64,000 bases of DNA from Kribbella sp. VKM Ac-2569 (GCF_004216905.1 NZ_SGXJ01000001.1:186001-250000), one strand, 5' to 3'. Positions 16,672-27,549 are shown, numbered from the stretch's first letter. Notes: generated from the letters alone by a model not told the origin. Made by a program: numbers and translations.

Positions 16672-17421
16672 GTGTACGACGAGCAGACTCGCGAGATCGC
16701 GCTCGCGGCGATGGCGGCGGGCGAGAGTCTGAATGCGATCAGCAAGCGGCTCGGGGTCAGTCGGGCGGCGCTTCGGGAGTGGCGGGACGGCAAGGTACGT
16801 CGGACTCCCCCGGCCAACTGCCCGCGGTGTGGAAGCGGGACGCTCGACACCTCGTCGTACGCGCATCTTCTGGGGCTGTATCTAGGCGACGGCTGCCTGT
16901 CCAGGCACCGGCGTGAGGTCTACGCACTGCGGATCGCCTGTGATGATGTCTATCCGCGGCTCATCAACGAAGCGGCCGCCGCGATGAGCGCGGTCCACCC
17001 GAGTCGGCCGGTGCACCGAGTTCGTGCGGTCGGCTACACGTCGGTTGTTTCGTACTGGAAGCACTGGCCGTGTCTGTTTCCTCAGCACGGTCCGGGGCCG
17101 AAGCACGGGCGTACGATCGCGCTCGCCGACTGGCAGCGGGAGATCGTTGCCGAGCACCCCCAACTGTTCCTGCGCGGCCTCTTCGACTCCGACGGCTGCC
17201 GCGTCACCAACTGGACAACCCGAACAGTCGCCGGCCAGACGAAGCGCTACGAATACCCGCGCTACATGTTCTCCAACGAATCCACCGACATCATGCACCT
17301 CTGTCAATGGGCCCTCGACCTGCTCGAGATCCCGTGGCGCATGCCCCGCCGCAACGCGTTGTCAGTCGCTCGGCGGGTGGCCGTCGCGAAGCTGGACCAG
17401 TTTGTTGGGCCGAAGTCGTAG
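16672..17421 (+). CDS. HTH/LAGLIDADG homing-endonuclease-like protein, copy 2
   Basis: 249 aa, a close paralogue of the divergent copy on the other side of the tRNA. Order: helix-turn-helix (SLNAISKRLGVSRAALREW), CPRC, first motif LLGLYLGDGCL, then KHWPCLFPQHGPG, LADWQREIVAEH, second motif FLRGLFDSDGCR, then RYMFSNES and terminal FVGPKS. Both catalytic-type Asp residues are present. The GTG start is 36 nt after the tRNA 3' end with no strong Shine-Dalgarno. The open frame runs upstream through the tRNA to 16549, which must be chance. Function unproven; nuclease or regulator. Confidence 0.78.
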   Translation: MYDEQTREIALAAMAAGESLNAISKRLGVSRAALREWRDGKVRRTPPANCPRCGSGTLDTSSYAHLLGLYLGDGCLSRHRREVYALRIACDDVYPRLINEAAAAMSAVHPSRPVHRVRAVGYTSVVSYWKHWPCLFPQHGPGPKHGRTIALADWQREIVAEHPQLFLRGLFDSDGCRVTNWTTRTVAGQTKRYEYPRYMFSNESTDIMHLCQWALDLLEIPWRMPRRNALSVARRVAVAKLDQFVGPKS

Positions 17422-17448
17422 CCATGACCGGCACCAGACCGAGCTAAT

Positions 17449-18258
17449 TTACCCCCACCAGGAGTGGGGCCAGGTGGTTCGGGCGAGGGCGGCTTGGCCG
17501 GTGAGGCTTGGGTGGAAGTAGTCGAGCTTGCTGACGTCGCTGCGGGTGAACTGGTAGTTGAAGACAGCGCCGGCGTCGTAGCGGCATTTTGTGATCGCGG
17601 CGCACTCCTGCGCGAGGACAGTGTTGAAGGCGATCACACGACCGCGGACTGCTTGGCGCTCGGCTTCGGTGCGGTTCGGAGCGAGCAGGGACTGACAGAT
17701 GCCGGCGGTCTGCCAGACCAGGGTGGCCAGCAAGTCGGTGTGGTAGATCTGCCAGAGGCGGTAGACGTCAGGGACGCTCGCGACGAAGATGTGGGCGCTG
17801 CCGGGCAGGCCCGCGTCGAGGATCTGCAGGGTCTGCCGGAACTGGCTGCGATACACGTCGACAGGCGTCATCGAGGTCGGGGACGACGTGCAGGCGTCGT
17901 TGGCGCCCATCAGGATCGTCACGTAGCGGACCTGTTGTGCGACCGCGCGCTGACTTTGCGAGGGCGCATCCGACATCCGGGCGCCGGACTCGGCGTCGTT
18001 GTAGTTGTGCCCGGCGATGGCTGGGTTGAGCGCGCGCAGCCGCTCGTAGTGGCTGGTGATCCCGTCCCAGCTCGCCCCGCCGGTACTCCACGAGTTGGCG
18101 GGATGGTCGCCGTACCAGCAGCAGACATCGGCCGCCCGTGTCATCGAGTCTCCGATGGAGGCCATGCTCGACGGCACCGCCAGCGCCTGAGCAGACGTCG
18201 TGCCGCCGAAAGCCAGCAGCAGACTGAGCAGAACCATCAACACCACTGAGCGACGCAC
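17449..18258 (-). CDS. Secreted SGNH/GDSL hydrolase
   Basis: 269-aa exported lipase/esterase-fold enzyme. Signal peptide of about 26 residues ending SAQALA. Block I SIGDSMT with the nucleophile Ser, block III GAND, and block V DYFHPSLTGQ with the catalytic Asp and His. Cysteine pairs suggest disulfides. It resembles actinobacterial GDSL lipases acting on esters or polysaccharide acyl groups. The GTG start is 6 nt after GAGGAG. Stands alone, convergent with the LAGLIDADG gene and downstream of pyk on the same strand. Confidence 0.88.
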   Translation of the reverse strand: MRRSVVLMVLLSLLLAFGGTTSAQALAVPSSMASIGDSMTRAADVCCWYGDHPANSWSTGGASWDGITSHYERLRALNPAIAGHNYNDAESGARMSDAPSQSQRAVAQQVRYVTILMGANDACTSSPTSMTPVDVYRSQFRQTLQILDAGLPGSAHIFVASVPDVYRLWQIYHTDLLATLVWQTAGICQSLLAPNRTEAERQAVRGRVIAFNTVLAQECAAITKCRYDAGAVFNYQFTRSDVSKLDYFHPSLTGQAALARTTWPHSWWG

Positions 18259-18315
18259 GGCGGACTCCTCATCAGACAGCCCCAGGCCGTCTGTTCGGTA
18301 CCCAGCCGCAAACCG

Positions 18316-18339
18316 GCGGGCGGCTGGTGAGCCGCCCGC
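18316..18339. terminator. pyk terminator hairpin
   Basis: Perfect 10-bp stem GCGGGCGGCT / AGCCGCCCGC with loop GGTG, beginning 9 nt after the pyk stop. No U-tract. Confidence 0.75.
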
Positions 18340-18348
18340 TGCGGTCGC

Positions 18349-19800
18349 TTACGGGTTGGGGCTGCGGTACGCCGGGGCGTTGCCTTCGATGGCGTCGCCC
18401 ATGCGGTGGACTCGGAGGGCGTTGGTGGAGCCGGGGATGCTGGGTGGGGAGCCGGCGACGATGACTACCAGGTCGCCCTTGTTGAGGATGCCGAGCTCGA
18501 GGAGGCGCTGGTCTACCTGGCGGACCATTTCGTCGGTGTGGTCGACGGTGGGGACGATGTGGGTGGTGATGCCCCACACGACGCTCAGCCAGGAGCTGAC
18601 CGACGGGACCGGTGTGAACGCGAGCAGCGGGACATCGGTGCGATAGCGGGCGAGGCGGAGCGCGGTGTCACCGGACTGGGTGAACGCGATCAGGTACTTC
18701 GCCTCCAGCCGCTCCGCGACGTCCGCGGCCGCGCGGGCGATCACGCCGCCCTTGGTCTTCGGCTCCCATTCGATCTCCTGGATCCGGCCGAGACCGTGTT
18801 CCTCGGTCGACTCCACGATCCGGGCCATCGTCTTGACGGTCTCGATCGGGAACCGGCCGACGCTGGTCTCACCGGACAGCATGACGGCGTCGGCGCCGTC
18901 GAGTACGGCGTTCGCGACATCGGAGGCCTCGGCGCGGGTCGGCCGCGGCGCGGAGATCATCGACTCCAGCATCTGGGTGGCGACGATCACCGGCTTCGCG
19001 TTCAGCCGGGCCTGGTCGATGATCAGCTTCTGGACCAGCGGGACCTCCTCGAGCGGGAGCTCCACGCCGAGGTCACCGCGGGCCACCATGAACCCGTCGA
19101 ACGCCTCGATGATCTCGTCCAGGTTGGCGACCGCCTGCGGCTTCTCGATCTTGGCGACGACCGGGAGCCGCAGCCCCTCCTCGTCCATGATCTTGTGCAC
19201 CAGCTGGATGTCGGAGGCGTCCCGCACGAACGACAGCGCGATCATGTCGGCCGGCAGGTGCAGCGCCCACCGCAGGTCCTCGGCGTCCTTCTCGGACATC
19301 GCCGGCACGCTGACCGCGACCCCCGGCAGGTTGATGCCCTTGTGGTTCGACACCGGGCCGCCGACGGTGACCCGGCAGATCACGTCGGTCTCGGTGACCT
19401 CCTCCGCGACGAGCGCGATCCGGCCGTCGTCGATGAGCAGCTGGTCACCCGGCTTCACGTCACCCGCCAGACCGTCGTACGTCGTTCCGCAGATGGTCTG
19501 GTCACCCGGCACCTCCCGGGTGGTGATGGTGAAGCGCTCGCCGTAGGTCAGCGTGGCCTTGCCCTCGGCGAACTCGGCCAGCCGGATCTTCGGGCCCTGC
19601 AGGTCCACCAGGATGCCGACGTTCTTGCCGGTCTCCGCGGCAGCGGTCCGAATCCGCTGGTAGATGCGCTCATGCTCGGCGTGGGCGCCGTGGCTCAGAT
19701 TGAGCCTTGCGACGTCCATACCTGCTTGGACGAGTTCTGTGATGCGCTCCGGGGCGGCAGTAGCCGGGCCGAGCGTACAAACGATCTTTGCGCGACGCAC
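18349..19800 (-). CDS. pyk: Pyruvate kinase
   Basis: Glycolytic enzyme converting phosphoenolpyruvate and ADP to pyruvate and ATP; 483 aa, normal length. N-terminus RRAKIVCTLGPAT, active-site segments LNLSHGAH, KIEKPQAV and MVARGDLGVELP, then NAKPVIVATQMLESM. The GTG start is chosen because the family begins with the RRAKIVCTLGP strand; the frame continues 15 codons upstream without support. Monocistronic by appearance, closed by a strong hairpin. Confidence 0.95.
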   Translation of the reverse strand: MRRAKIVCTLGPATAAPERITELVQAGMDVARLNLSHGAHAEHERIYQRIRTAAAETGKNVGILVDLQGPKIRLAEFAEGKATLTYGERFTITTREVPGDQTICGTTYDGLAGDVKPGDQLLIDDGRIALVAEEVTETDVICRVTVGGPVSNHKGINLPGVAVSVPAMSEKDAEDLRWALHLPADMIALSFVRDASDIQLVHKIMDEEGLRLPVVAKIEKPQAVANLDEIIEAFDGFMVARGDLGVELPLEEVPLVQKLIIDQARLNAKPVIVATQMLESMISAPRPTRAEASDVANAVLDGADAVMLSGETSVGRFPIETVKTMARIVESTEEHGLGRIQEIEWEPKTKGGVIARAAADVAERLEAKYLIAFTQSGDTALRLARYRTDVPLLAFTPVPSVSSWLSVVWGITTHIVPTVDHTDEMVRQVDQRLLELGILNKGDLVVIVAGSPPSIPGSTNALRVHRMGDAIEGNAPAYRSPNP

Positions 19801-19899
19801 GTCACAAAACCCTACTCCTGCAAACCACTGGGTCCGCTGGTCCACCCCCGTTACTGGACAGTTAACAGTAGAAGACGAACGGCGGCATCGCCTGAATCG

Positions 19900-21450
19900 T
19901 CAAGAACCCAAGGGGGTGTAGGGCCCGACGGTCACATCGCCACTCGGCTGCGCGGTGACCGTCTGCAGACCGACCGGCAGCCCTTTCTGGTACGTGATCA
20001 GGGTGACCTCACCCGGTTTGCGCAAGGTGTAGCCCAGCGCGAAGGCGTACGCCGCTCCCCCGGTCGTCCCGTTCGTGTACGTCGTGACCGCGCGGTTGTC
20101 GACCACCCGGTGCTCGGGCCCGACCTGGCGGTGCAAATGACCGGACAACAGCAAGGTCGCGCACCCCCGCGCGGCGGTGTCGGCGTACGACGACGGATCG
20201 TGTACCACCATCGTCGAGATCCGCTTGTCGTCCGGCTGGTCGCAGGCGATGTCCGCGAGCCGCTGCGACTGGTGCTCGATCGTCTCGTCGCCCGGGCTGT
20301 CCGCGCTGCCGAGCCCGGTGCGCGTCGGGTCGCTGTCGCCGAGGAACCGGATCCCCTCGACCTCGACCGGCTTGCTGTCGAGCACGGTGAACCCGGCCTT
20401 GCGCATGAACCCCTCGACGTGGCCGCCGGCGTCGTGGTTGCCGGCCACGGCGACCACCTTGAGATCCTTGAAGTGCTGCCGCAGCGAGTTGATGCTGAAC
20501 GCTTCCCAGGTCTGCCCGGACGAGGTGTCGTCACCGGCGTCGATGAGCAGCTTGGCGCCGCCCGCCTTGGCCACCTCGGCGGCGAAGCCGTCGATCCCGA
20601 TGTTGTCGTGCCGGTCCGCGACCAGCAGGGCGACCTTCTCGTTCTCGTTCGGCTTGTGCAGTTGCGGGGCGACGTCGGCGACCCGGTCCTTGAGCTTGCC
20701 GTACAGCTCGGTGGACTTGCGGTACGTCTCGACCAGCGTCCGGATCACCCCGACCCCGCCGGTCGTGGAGATCCCGGACGCGACCTCGACCGTCTTCAGC
20801 CGGTCGTCGAACGACATCTCCGGCAGCAGCTTGAACAACGGCTGCCACTGCGTCGGCGGTACGTCGGGCTGCCGCATCCGTCCCGGCCCGTAGATCGACG
20901 CGATCGTGATCAGCATCGCGACCAGGACGACGATCATCCGGTGCTCGGTCCGGCGTTCGTGCCGGTGCACCAGGTGCCACAGCTCGCTCCGGCGTCGTAC
21001 CCCGAGAGCTGTCCACAGGGTCGCGACCACGACGACCACGAGCAGGCCGGTCCCGACCCCGGCGACCGCGTTGTCGACTGCCATCTCCTGGATGACCTGC
21101 TGGATCCGCCCGATCTCACCGTCGGGCTGGGAGGCGATCAGGGTGTCGCGGGTGAGCAGCTCGGTGAGGTTGTCGGCGTCGGTCTCCTGGACGTCGACGT
21201 TGACGCCGATGCCACCCGGCGTGTGGGTCGGGATCCGCAATCGCGGCAGTACGGCGCCGAGGTCGAGCGTCGCGTGCCCGTCGAACGTCGGCGATACGGT
21301 CGCCGCGTGCGCGCCGATCGTGACCCGCTCGGAGTCGTTCACGAACCCGAACAGTCCCACCACGAGCGAGGTCAGCACGAAGAGCAGGCTCAACCCGGCC
21401 CACGGCGCAACCGCCCGCAGCCGCTCTTTCGTCACCAGCCGGAGAACCAC
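19900..21450 (-). CDS. Membrane-anchored calcineurin-like metallophosphoesterase
   Basis: About 516 aa. Two hydrophobic segments near the N-terminus (APWAGLSLLFVLTSLVVGLF and a helix near residue 145), a third around residue 180, then a C-terminal metallophosphoesterase domain with DRHDNIG, DAGDD, AVAGNHDAGGH and LLSGHLHRQVG metal motifs. The active site is probably outside the membrane. Substrate unknown. The start is uncertain: GTG 21450 lies 9 nt after GGTAGG, and upstream codons to 21531 lie inside a repeat element, so they are excluded. Confidence 0.82.
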   Translation of the reverse strand: MVLRLVTKERLRAVAPWAGLSLLFVLTSLVVGLFGFVNDSERVTIGAHAATVSPTFDGHATLDLGAVLPRLRIPTHTPGGIGVNVDVQETDADNLTELLTRDTLIASQPDGEIGRIQQVIQEMAVDNAVAGVGTGLLVVVVVATLWTALGVRRRSELWHLVHRHERRTEHRMIVVLVAMLITIASIYGPGRMRQPDVPPTQWQPLFKLLPEMSFDDRLKTVEVASGISTTGGVGVIRTLVETYRKSTELYGKLKDRVADVAPQLHKPNENEKVALLVADRHDNIGIDGFAAEVAKAGGAKLLIDAGDDTSSGQTWEAFSINSLRQHFKDLKVVAVAGNHDAGGHVEGFMRKAGFTVLDSKPVEVEGIRFLGDSDPTRTGLGSADSPGDETIEHQSQRLADIACDQPDDKRISTMVVHDPSSYADTAARGCATLLLSGHLHRQVGPEHRVVDNRAVTTYTNGTTGGAAYAFALGYTLRKPGEVTLITYQKGLPVGLQTVTAQPSGDVTVGPYTPLGS

Positions 21451-21476
21451 ACTCACCAACCTACCGAGAAGCCCCA

Positions 21477-21533
21477 CCTTGAGCACCGACCAACCATTTT
21501 CCGTCGCGGATTTTGGTTGCCTGGGGCCCAAGG
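21477..21533. repeat. 57-bp palindromic repeat, copy A
   Basis: Outer arms CCTTGAGC.../...CCCAAGG, inner arms CAACCA (21491-21496) and TGGTTG (21514-21519), centre CCGTCGCGG. It aligns without gaps to copies at 41134 and 42264. It lies between gltD and the metallophosphoesterase and could end gltBD transcription. Flanks extend the dyad to 21474-21536 (CCACCTTG / CAAGGTGG). Confidence 0.75.
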
Positions 21534-21544
21534 TGGAGCTGCGG

Positions 21545-23011
21545 TCAGACTGCGAGGGGGCGGGCGGTGGGCGGGATCGGGGTGGGGAGCGTCGACGATC
21601 CGGTGAGGTGGGCGTCGACGCCGCCGGCGCAGGACCGGCCTTCGGCGATGGCCCAGACGATCAGCGACTGGCCGCGGCCGGCGTCGCCGCAGGCGAAGAC
21701 ACCTTCGACCGAGGTCTGGTACCGCTTGTCCCGCTTCACGTTGCCGCGCTCGTCGAGCTCGACGCCGAGCTGCTCGAGGAAGCCCTCGCGCTCCGGGCCG
21801 ACGAAGCCCATCGCCAGCAGCACGAGCTGCGTCGGAATGGTGCGCTCGGAGCCCTCGACCGGGTTGAACTTCCCGTCCTTGAACTCGACCTCGACCAGGT
21901 TCAGTCCCGAGACGTTGCCGTCGGCATCGGCCTCGAAGTTCACCGTGGAGACGGCGTACACCCGGTCGCCGCCCTCCTCGTGGGCGGAGGCGACCCGGTA
22001 GATCATCGGGTACGTCGGCCACGGCTGGTGGCCCGGGCGGTCGTCGCCGGGTCGCGGCATGATCTCCAGCTGGGTCACCGTCCGCGCGCCCTGCCGGTGC
22101 GCCGTACCGAGGCAGTCGGCGCCGGTGTCGCCGCCGCCGATGATCACCACGTCCTTGCCGGTCGCAACGATCTGGTTCTCGACGGTCTGCCCGAGCGCGA
22201 GCCGGTTCGACTGTGGCAGGTACTCCATCGCCTGGTGGATGCCGCCGTACTCACGGCCCGGCACCGGCAGGTCGCGGGCCGCCGTGGAGCCGGTCGCGAT
22301 CACCACCGCGTCGTACCGCTGCTTGAGCTGAGTGCCCGTGACGTCCACACCGACGTTGACGCCGGAGCGGAAGACCGTGCCCTCCTCCTTCATCTGCTGG
22401 ATGCGGCGGTCGACCTGAAGCTTTTCCATCTTGAACTCGGGAATGCCGTACCGCAGCAGGCCGCCCGGGGCGTCGGCGCGCTCGTACACGGCGACGGTGT
22501 GCCCCGCGCGGGTCAGCTGCTGCGCGGCGGCGAGTCCGGCGGGCCCGGACCCGACGACCGCGATCGTCTTGCCGGTCAGCCACTCCGGCGGCTGCGGCTT
22601 GACGTCACCGGTCTCCCAGGCCTTGTCGATGATCGCGACCTCGACGTTCTTGATCGTCACCGGGTCCTGGTTGATGCCCAGGACGCAGGACGTCTCGCAC
22701 GGCGCCGGGCAGAGCCGGCCGGTGAACTCCGGGAAGTTGTTGGTCGCGTGCAGCCGCTCGATCGCGCTCGACCAGTCGTCGCGCCAGACCAGGTCGTTCC
22801 ACTCCGGGATCAGGTTGCCCAGCGGGCAGCCGCTGTGGCAGAACGGAATACCGCAGTCCATGCAGCGGCCGGCCTGCTTGGTGATGATCGGCAGCAGCGC
22901 CTTGCCGGGACCGCCGGGGTAGACCTCTTTCCAGTCCTTGACCCGTTCGTCGACCGGCCGCCGGTCGGCGACCTCCCGCGGGGTGGTCAGGAATCCCTTG
23001 GGGTCAGCCAT
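21545..23011 (-). CDS. gltD: Glutamate synthase small subunit
   Basis: NADPH-dependent glutamate synthase beta subunit, 488 aa. Takes electrons from NADPH via FAD and passes them to the large subunit for 2-oxoglutarate amination. N-terminal cysteine-rich ferredoxin-like region CMDCGIPFCHSGCPLGN and CPAPCETSC, FAD motif GSGPAGLAAAQQL and NADPH motif IGGGDTGADCLG. The ATG overlaps the gltB stop by one base (TGATG), giving coupled 1:1 synthesis. Confidence 0.95.
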   Translation of the reverse strand: MADPKGFLTTPREVADRRPVDERVKDWKEVYPGGPGKALLPIITKQAGRCMDCGIPFCHSGCPLGNLIPEWNDLVWRDDWSSAIERLHATNNFPEFTGRLCPAPCETSCVLGINQDPVTIKNVEVAIIDKAWETGDVKPQPPEWLTGKTIAVVGSGPAGLAAAQQLTRAGHTVAVYERADAPGGLLRYGIPEFKMEKLQVDRRIQQMKEEGTVFRSGVNVGVDVTGTQLKQRYDAVVIATGSTAARDLPVPGREYGGIHQAMEYLPQSNRLALGQTVENQIVATGKDVVIIGGGDTGADCLGTAHRQGARTVTQLEIMPRPGDDRPGHQPWPTYPMIYRVASAHEEGGDRVYAVSTVNFEADADGNVSGLNLVEVEFKDGKFNPVEGSERTIPTQLVLLAMGFVGPEREGFLEQLGVELDERGNVKRDKRYQTSVEGVFACGDAGRGQSLIVWAIAEGRSCAGGVDAHLTGSSTLPTPIPPTARPLAV

Positions 23012-26000
23012 CAGATGGCCTCCATCATCGCTCGCGTGGTGGCGTCCTCGTCCAGCCCGTCGCGCTCGGCGGCCGCCTTGGCCGCCAGCACCCGGGCGTA
23101 GTCGCGGGGCATCACCGTGGTGAACCTGGCCGCCGCGGCGGGCCAGTCGGCGAGCAGCTTGGCCGCCCGTTCCGAACCGGTCTCCTCGAAGTGCCTGCGG
23201 ACCAGGTCGTGCAGCAGTTCGGACTCGTCCGTGGTGACCGGGTGCAGATCCACCAGCTCCGGGTTCACCAGGGTGTGGTCCAGGTCGAGCACGTGGGCCA
23301 CGCCGCCCGACATGCCCGCCGCGAAGTTCCGGCCGACGGCGCCGAGTACGACGACGCGCCCACCGGTCATGTACTCGCACGCGTGGTCGCCGACCGATTC
23401 GACGATCGCGGTCGCGCCGGAGTTCCGGACGCAGAACCGCTGGCCGGCGCCGCCGCTGATGAACAGTTCGCCGGACGTCGCGCCGTACGCGATCACGTTG
23501 CCGGCGATGATCTGGTCGGCGGCGTCGAACCGCGCGCGCCGGTCCGGCCGGATGACGACCCGGCCGCCGGACAGGCCCTTGCCGACGTAGTCGTTGGCGT
23601 CACCCTCGAGTCGCAGGGTGACTCCGCGCGGCACGAAAGCGGCGAACGAGTTGCCGGCCGACCCGGTGAAGGTCAGGTCGATGGTGCCGTCGGCCAGGCC
23701 GGCCGCGCGGTACCGCTTGGTGATCTCGTGGCCGAGCATCGTGCCGACGGTCCGGTTGACGTTGCGGATCGCGAGCTGCGCCCGGACCGGTTCGCCGTTG
23801 TCCAGCGCCGGCCGGCAGATCCGGATCAGCTCGTTGTCGAGGGCCTTGTCCAGACCGTGGTTCTGCTCGATGGTCTGGTGCAGCGAGGCGCCCTCGGGCA
23901 GCGCCGGTACGTGCAGGATCGGCGACAGGTCGAGCCCGTCGGCCTTCCAGTGGTCGACGGCGCGCTCGATGTCGAGTACTTCGGCGTGCCCGATCGCCTC
24001 GTCCAGCGTCCGGAATCCGAGCTCCGCCAGGTACTCGCGGACCTCCTCGGCGATGAACTCGAAGAAGTTCACGACGAACTCGGGCTTGCCGGTGAACCGC
24101 TCCCGCAGCACCGGGTTCTGCGTCGCAACCCCTACCGGGCAGGTGTCCAGGTGGCAGACCCGCATCATGATGCAGCCCGACACCACCAGCGGCGCGGTCG
24201 CGAAACCGTACTCCTCCGCGCCGAGCAGCGCCGCGATGATCACGTCCCGCCCGGTCTTCAGCTGGCCATCGGTCTGTACGACGATCCGGTCCCGCAAACC
24301 GTTCAACAGCAGGGTTTGCTGCGTCTCGGCGAGACCGAGCTCCCACGGACCACCCGCGTGCTTCAGCGAGGTCAGCGGCGCCGCACCGGTACCGCCGTCG
24401 TGGCCGGAGATCAGTACGACGTCCGCGTGGGCCTTCGAGACACCCGCCGCGATCGTGCCGACGCCGACCTCGGAGACCAGCTTCACGTGGATCCGCGCCT
24501 GCGGGTTCGCGTTCTTCAGGTCGTGGATCAGCTGCGCCAGGTCCTCGATCGAGTAGATGTCGTGGTGCGGGGGCGGCGAGATCAGGCCGACGCCCGGCGT
24601 CGAGTGCCGGGTGTTCGCCACCCACGGGTACACCTTCGGGCCGGGCAACTGCCCGCCCTCACCGGGCTTCGCGCCCTGCGCCATCTTGATCTGGATGTCG
24701 TCGGAGTTCGTCAGGTACTCCGCGGTGACGCCGAAGCGACCGGACGCGACCTGCTTGATCGAGCTCCGCCGCGCCGGGTCGTACAGCCGGTCGGCGTCCT
24801 CGCCGCCCTCGCCGGTGTTCGACTTGCCGCCCAGCTGGTTCATCGCGATCGCCAGCGTGGTGTGCGCCTCGGCGCTGATCGAGCCGTAGCTCATCGCGCC
24901 GGTGGAGAACCGCTTGACGATCGCGCTCACCGGCTCGACCTCGTCGATCGGGATCGGCCCGCGGTCGCTCTTGAAGCCGAACAGTCCGCGCAACGTCATC
25001 AGCCGCTCGGACTGCTCGTCGACCCGCGACGTGTACTGCTTGAAGATGTCGTACCGCCCGGTCCGGGTGCTGTGCTGCAGCCGGAAGACCGTGTCCGGGT
25101 CGAACAGGTGCGGCTCGCCCTCGCGGCGCCACTGGTACTCGCCGCCGATCTCGAGCTTCCGGTGCGCCGGCAGGATGCCGTCGGCCGGGTACGCGCGCAG
25201 GTGGCGACGCCGTACCTCCTCGGCGATCGCGTCCAGGCCGACGCCGCCGATCCTGGACGACGTACCGGTGAAGTAGATGTCGACCAGGAACGGGGACAGC
25301 CCGTTCGCCTCGAAGATCTGGGCGCCGGTGTACGACGCGACCGTCGAGACACCCATCTTCGACATGACCTTGAGGACGCCCTTGCCGAGCGACTTCACCA
25401 CGTTGCGGATCGCCTGCTCGGGCTCGATGCCGGGCAGATAGGTACCGCGCCGGCACAGGTCCTCGACGGACTCCAGCGCCAGGTACGGGTTGATCGCGGC
25501 CGCGCCGTACCCCATCAGGAGCGCGACGTGGTGGACCTCGCGGACGTCACCGGCCTCGACGACCAGGCCGACCTGGGTGCGGGTCTTCTCCCGGACCAGG
25601 TGGTGGTGCACCGCGGAGGTGAGCAGCAGCGACGGGATCGGGGCGCTGTCGGCGTTCGAGTGCCGGTCGGACAGCACCAGGATGCGGGCACCCTCGCTGA
25701 TCGCGGCGTCAGCCTCGGCGCAGATCTCGTCGAGCCGGGTCCGGAGCGCCTCGCCACCGCCTTCGACGTCGTACACGCCGCGCAGGACCGTGGTGGCCAG
25801 GCCGGGCATGTCGCCGTCGAGGTTGATGTGCCGGAGCTTGGCCAGCTCGTCGTTGGTGATCACCGGGAACGGGATCACCACCTGCCGACAGGACGCCGGA
25901 CTCGGGTTGAGCAGGTTCGACTCCGGGCCGAGGCTGGACGACAGCGAGGTCACCAGCTCCTCGCGGATCGCGTCCAGCGGCGGGTTCGTGACCTGCGCGA

Positions 26001-27549
26001 ACAGCTGCGCGAAGTAGTCGAACAGCAGCCGCGGGCGGTCACTGAGTACGGCGATCGGCGTGTCGGTGCCCATCGAGCCGATCGGCTCCGCGCCGGCCTT
26101 CGCCATCGGGGTGAGGATGACGCGCAGCTCTTCCTCGGTGTACCCGAAGACCTGCTGGCGGCGGGTCACCGACGCGTGGCTGTGGACGACGTGCTCCCGC
26201 TCGTGCAGGTCCTCGAACCGGATCAGGCCGGCGTGCAGCCACTCGTCGTACGGGTGCTCGGTGGCGAGCGCGTTCTTCACCTCGGCGTCGGTGATGATCC
26301 GGTGCGCGTCGACGTCGACCAGGAAGATCCGGCCCGGCTCGAGCCGGCCCTTCTCGGTCACGGTGGCCGGGTCGATGTCCAGGACGCCCGCCTCGGAGGC
26401 CAGTACGACGAGACCGTCGTCGGTCACCCAGTACCGCGAGGGCCTCAGGCCGTTGCGGTCCAGGACCGCGCCGACCTTGGTGCCGTCGGAGAAGACCACC
26501 GACGCCGGGCCGTCCCACGGCTCCATCAGCGTCGAGTGGAACTCGTAGAACGCACGCCGCTGCGGGTCCATCGTGGCGGCGTTCTCCCACGCCTCCGGGA
26601 TCATCATCAGCATCGCGTGCGGCAGCGAGCGGCCGCCGAGGTGCAGGAGCTCGAGAACCTCGTCGAACGACGCCGAGTCGGAGGCGCTCGGCGTACAGAT
26701 CGGGTAGAGCTGCTCGAGGTCGCCCGGGATCAGGTCGCTGGAGAGCAGCGCCTCGCGGGCCCGCATCCAGTTCCGGTTGCCCTGGACGGTGTTGATCTCA
26801 CCGTTGTGGGCGATGTACCGGTACGGGTGGGCCAGCGGCCAGGACGGGAACGTGTTCGTGGAGAACCGCGAGTGCACGATCCCGATCGCGGAGGCGAGGT
26901 CGGGGTCGGTCAGCTCGGGGAAGAACTTGTCCAGCTGGTCCGTGGTCAGCATCCCCTTGTAGGTGATGGTCCGGCCGGACAGCGACGGGAAGTAGGTGTC
27001 GGTCTCCTTCTCGGCCCGCTTCCGCAGCCGGAACGCCATCCGCTCCAGCGCCAGGCCGAGCACGCGGCCGGCCTTCGCGGTCACGAACAGCTGCTTGAAG
27101 GTCGGCATCACCGAGCGCGCGGTCGCGCCGAGCAGGCCGGGCGTGGTCGGGATGTCCCGCCAGCCGACGACCGTCAGCTGCTCCTCGTCCGCCAGCTCCT
27201 CGATCCGGTCGATCGCCTTCGCGGCGTCGTCGGCGTCGGCCGGCAGGAACGCGATACCGGTCGCATAGCTGTGCGGCGCCGGCAGCTCGAACTCGCACAC
27301 CTTGCGGTAGAAGGCGTCCGGTACCTGGATCAGGATGCCGGCGCCGTCGCCGGAATCGGGCTCGGCACCGGACGCGCCACGGTGCTCGAGGTTCCGCAGG
27401 GCGGTCAAGGCCTTGGCCACGATGTCGTGGCTCGGTTCACCGGTCAGGGTCGCGACGAAAGCGACCCCACAAGCGTCGTGCTCATGGGCTCCGTCGTAGA
27501 GACCCTCGCTGGGGCGGTGCCGGTTTTGGGCAGGGGGGACACCAAACAT
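23011..27549 (-). CDS. gltB: Glutamate synthase large subunit
   Basis: 1512 aa. Domains: N-terminal Ntn-type glutaminase whose nucleophile is Cys27 in HDACGVAF (26 residues would be cleaved), central domain, FMN-binding synthase domain ([25 protein letters not shown]), the 3Fe-4S site [15 protein letters not shown], and the GXGXG beta-helix domain at the C-terminus. Makes two glutamates from glutamine and 2-oxoglutarate. GGGAG is 7 nt upstream of ATG. A 1499-aa open frame on the other strand is only an antisense shadow. Confidence 0.96.
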   Translation of the reverse strand: MFGVPPAQNRHRPSEGLYDGAHEHDACGVAFVATLTGEPSHDIVAKALTALRNLEHRGASGAEPDSGDGAGILIQVPDAFYRKVCEFELPAPHSYATGIAFLPADADDAAKAIDRIEELADEEQLTVVGWRDIPTTPGLLGATARSVMPTFKQLFVTAKAGRVLGLALERMAFRLRKRAEKETDTYFPSLSGRTITYKGMLTTDQLDKFFPELTDPDLASAIGIVHSRFSTNTFPSWPLAHPYRYIAHNGEINTVQGNRNWMRAREALLSSDLIPGDLEQLYPICTPSASDSASFDEVLELLHLGGRSLPHAMLMMIPEAWENAATMDPQRRAFYEFHSTLMEPWDGPASVVFSDGTKVGAVLDRNGLRPSRYWVTDDGLVVLASEAGVLDIDPATVTEKGRLEPGRIFLVDVDAHRIITDAEVKNALATEHPYDEWLHAGLIRFEDLHEREHVVHSHASVTRRQQVFGYTEEELRVILTPMAKAGAEPIGSMGTDTPIAVLSDRPRLLFDYFAQLFAQVTNPPLDAIREELVTSLSSSLGPESNLLNPSPASCRQVVIPFPVITNDELAKLRHINLDGDMPGLATTVLRGVYDVEGGGEALRTRLDEICAEADAAISEGARILVLSDRHSNADSAPIPSLLLTSAVHHHLVREKTRTQVGLVVEAGDVREVHHVALLMGYGAAAINPYLALESVEDLCRRGTYLPGIEPEQAIRNVVKSLGKGVLKVMSKMGVSTVASYTGAQIFEANGLSPFLVDIYFTGTSSRIGGVGLDAIAEEVRRRHLRAYPADGILPAHRKLEIGGEYQWRREGEPHLFDPDTVFRLQHSTRTGRYDIFKQYTSRVDEQSERLMTLRGLFGFKSDRGPIPIDEVEPVSAIVKRFSTGAMSYGSISAEAHTTLAIAMNQLGGKSNTGEGGEDADRLYDPARRSSIKQVASGRFGVTAEYLTNSDDIQIKMAQGAKPGEGGQLPGPKVYPWVANTRHSTPGVGLISPPPHHDIYSIEDLAQLIHDLKNANPQARIHVKLVSEVGVGTIAAGVSKAHADVVLISGHDGGTGAAPLTSLKHAGGPWELGLAETQQTLLLNGLRDRIVVQTDGQLKTGRDVIIAALLGAEEYGFATAPLVVSGCIMMRVCHLDTCPVGVATQNPVLRERFTGKPEFVVNFFEFIAEEVREYLAELGFRTLDEAIGHAEVLDIERAVDHWKADGLDLSPILHVPALPEGASLHQTIEQNHGLDKALDNELIRICRPALDNGEPVRAQLAIRNVNRTVGTMLGHEITKRYRAAGLADGTIDLTFTGSAGNSFAAFVPRGVTLRLEGDANDYVGKGLSGGRVVIRPDRRARFDAADQIIAGNVIAYGATSGELFISGGAGQRFCVRNSGATAIVESVGDHACEYMTGGRVVVLGAVGRNFAAGMSGGVAHVLDLDHTLVNPELVDLHPVTTDESELLHDLVRRHFEETGSERAAKLLADWPAAAARFTTVMPRDYARVLAAKAAAERDGLDEDATTRAMMEAI

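Noticed and set aside
15710..17421. Intron or intein carrying a homing endonuclease
   Set aside because: No interrupted host gene, no splicing motifs, and the tRNA is continuous.
21487..21531. Upstream start for the metallophosphoesterase
   Set aside because: These codons are encoded by the 57-bp repeat; a similar peptide appears at the other copies in unrelated frames.
18406..21606. 1066-aa plus-strand open frame across pyk and the metallophosphoesterase
   Set aside because: It spans two clear genes and an intergenic region on the other strand; Arg/Asp/Val-rich shadow composition.
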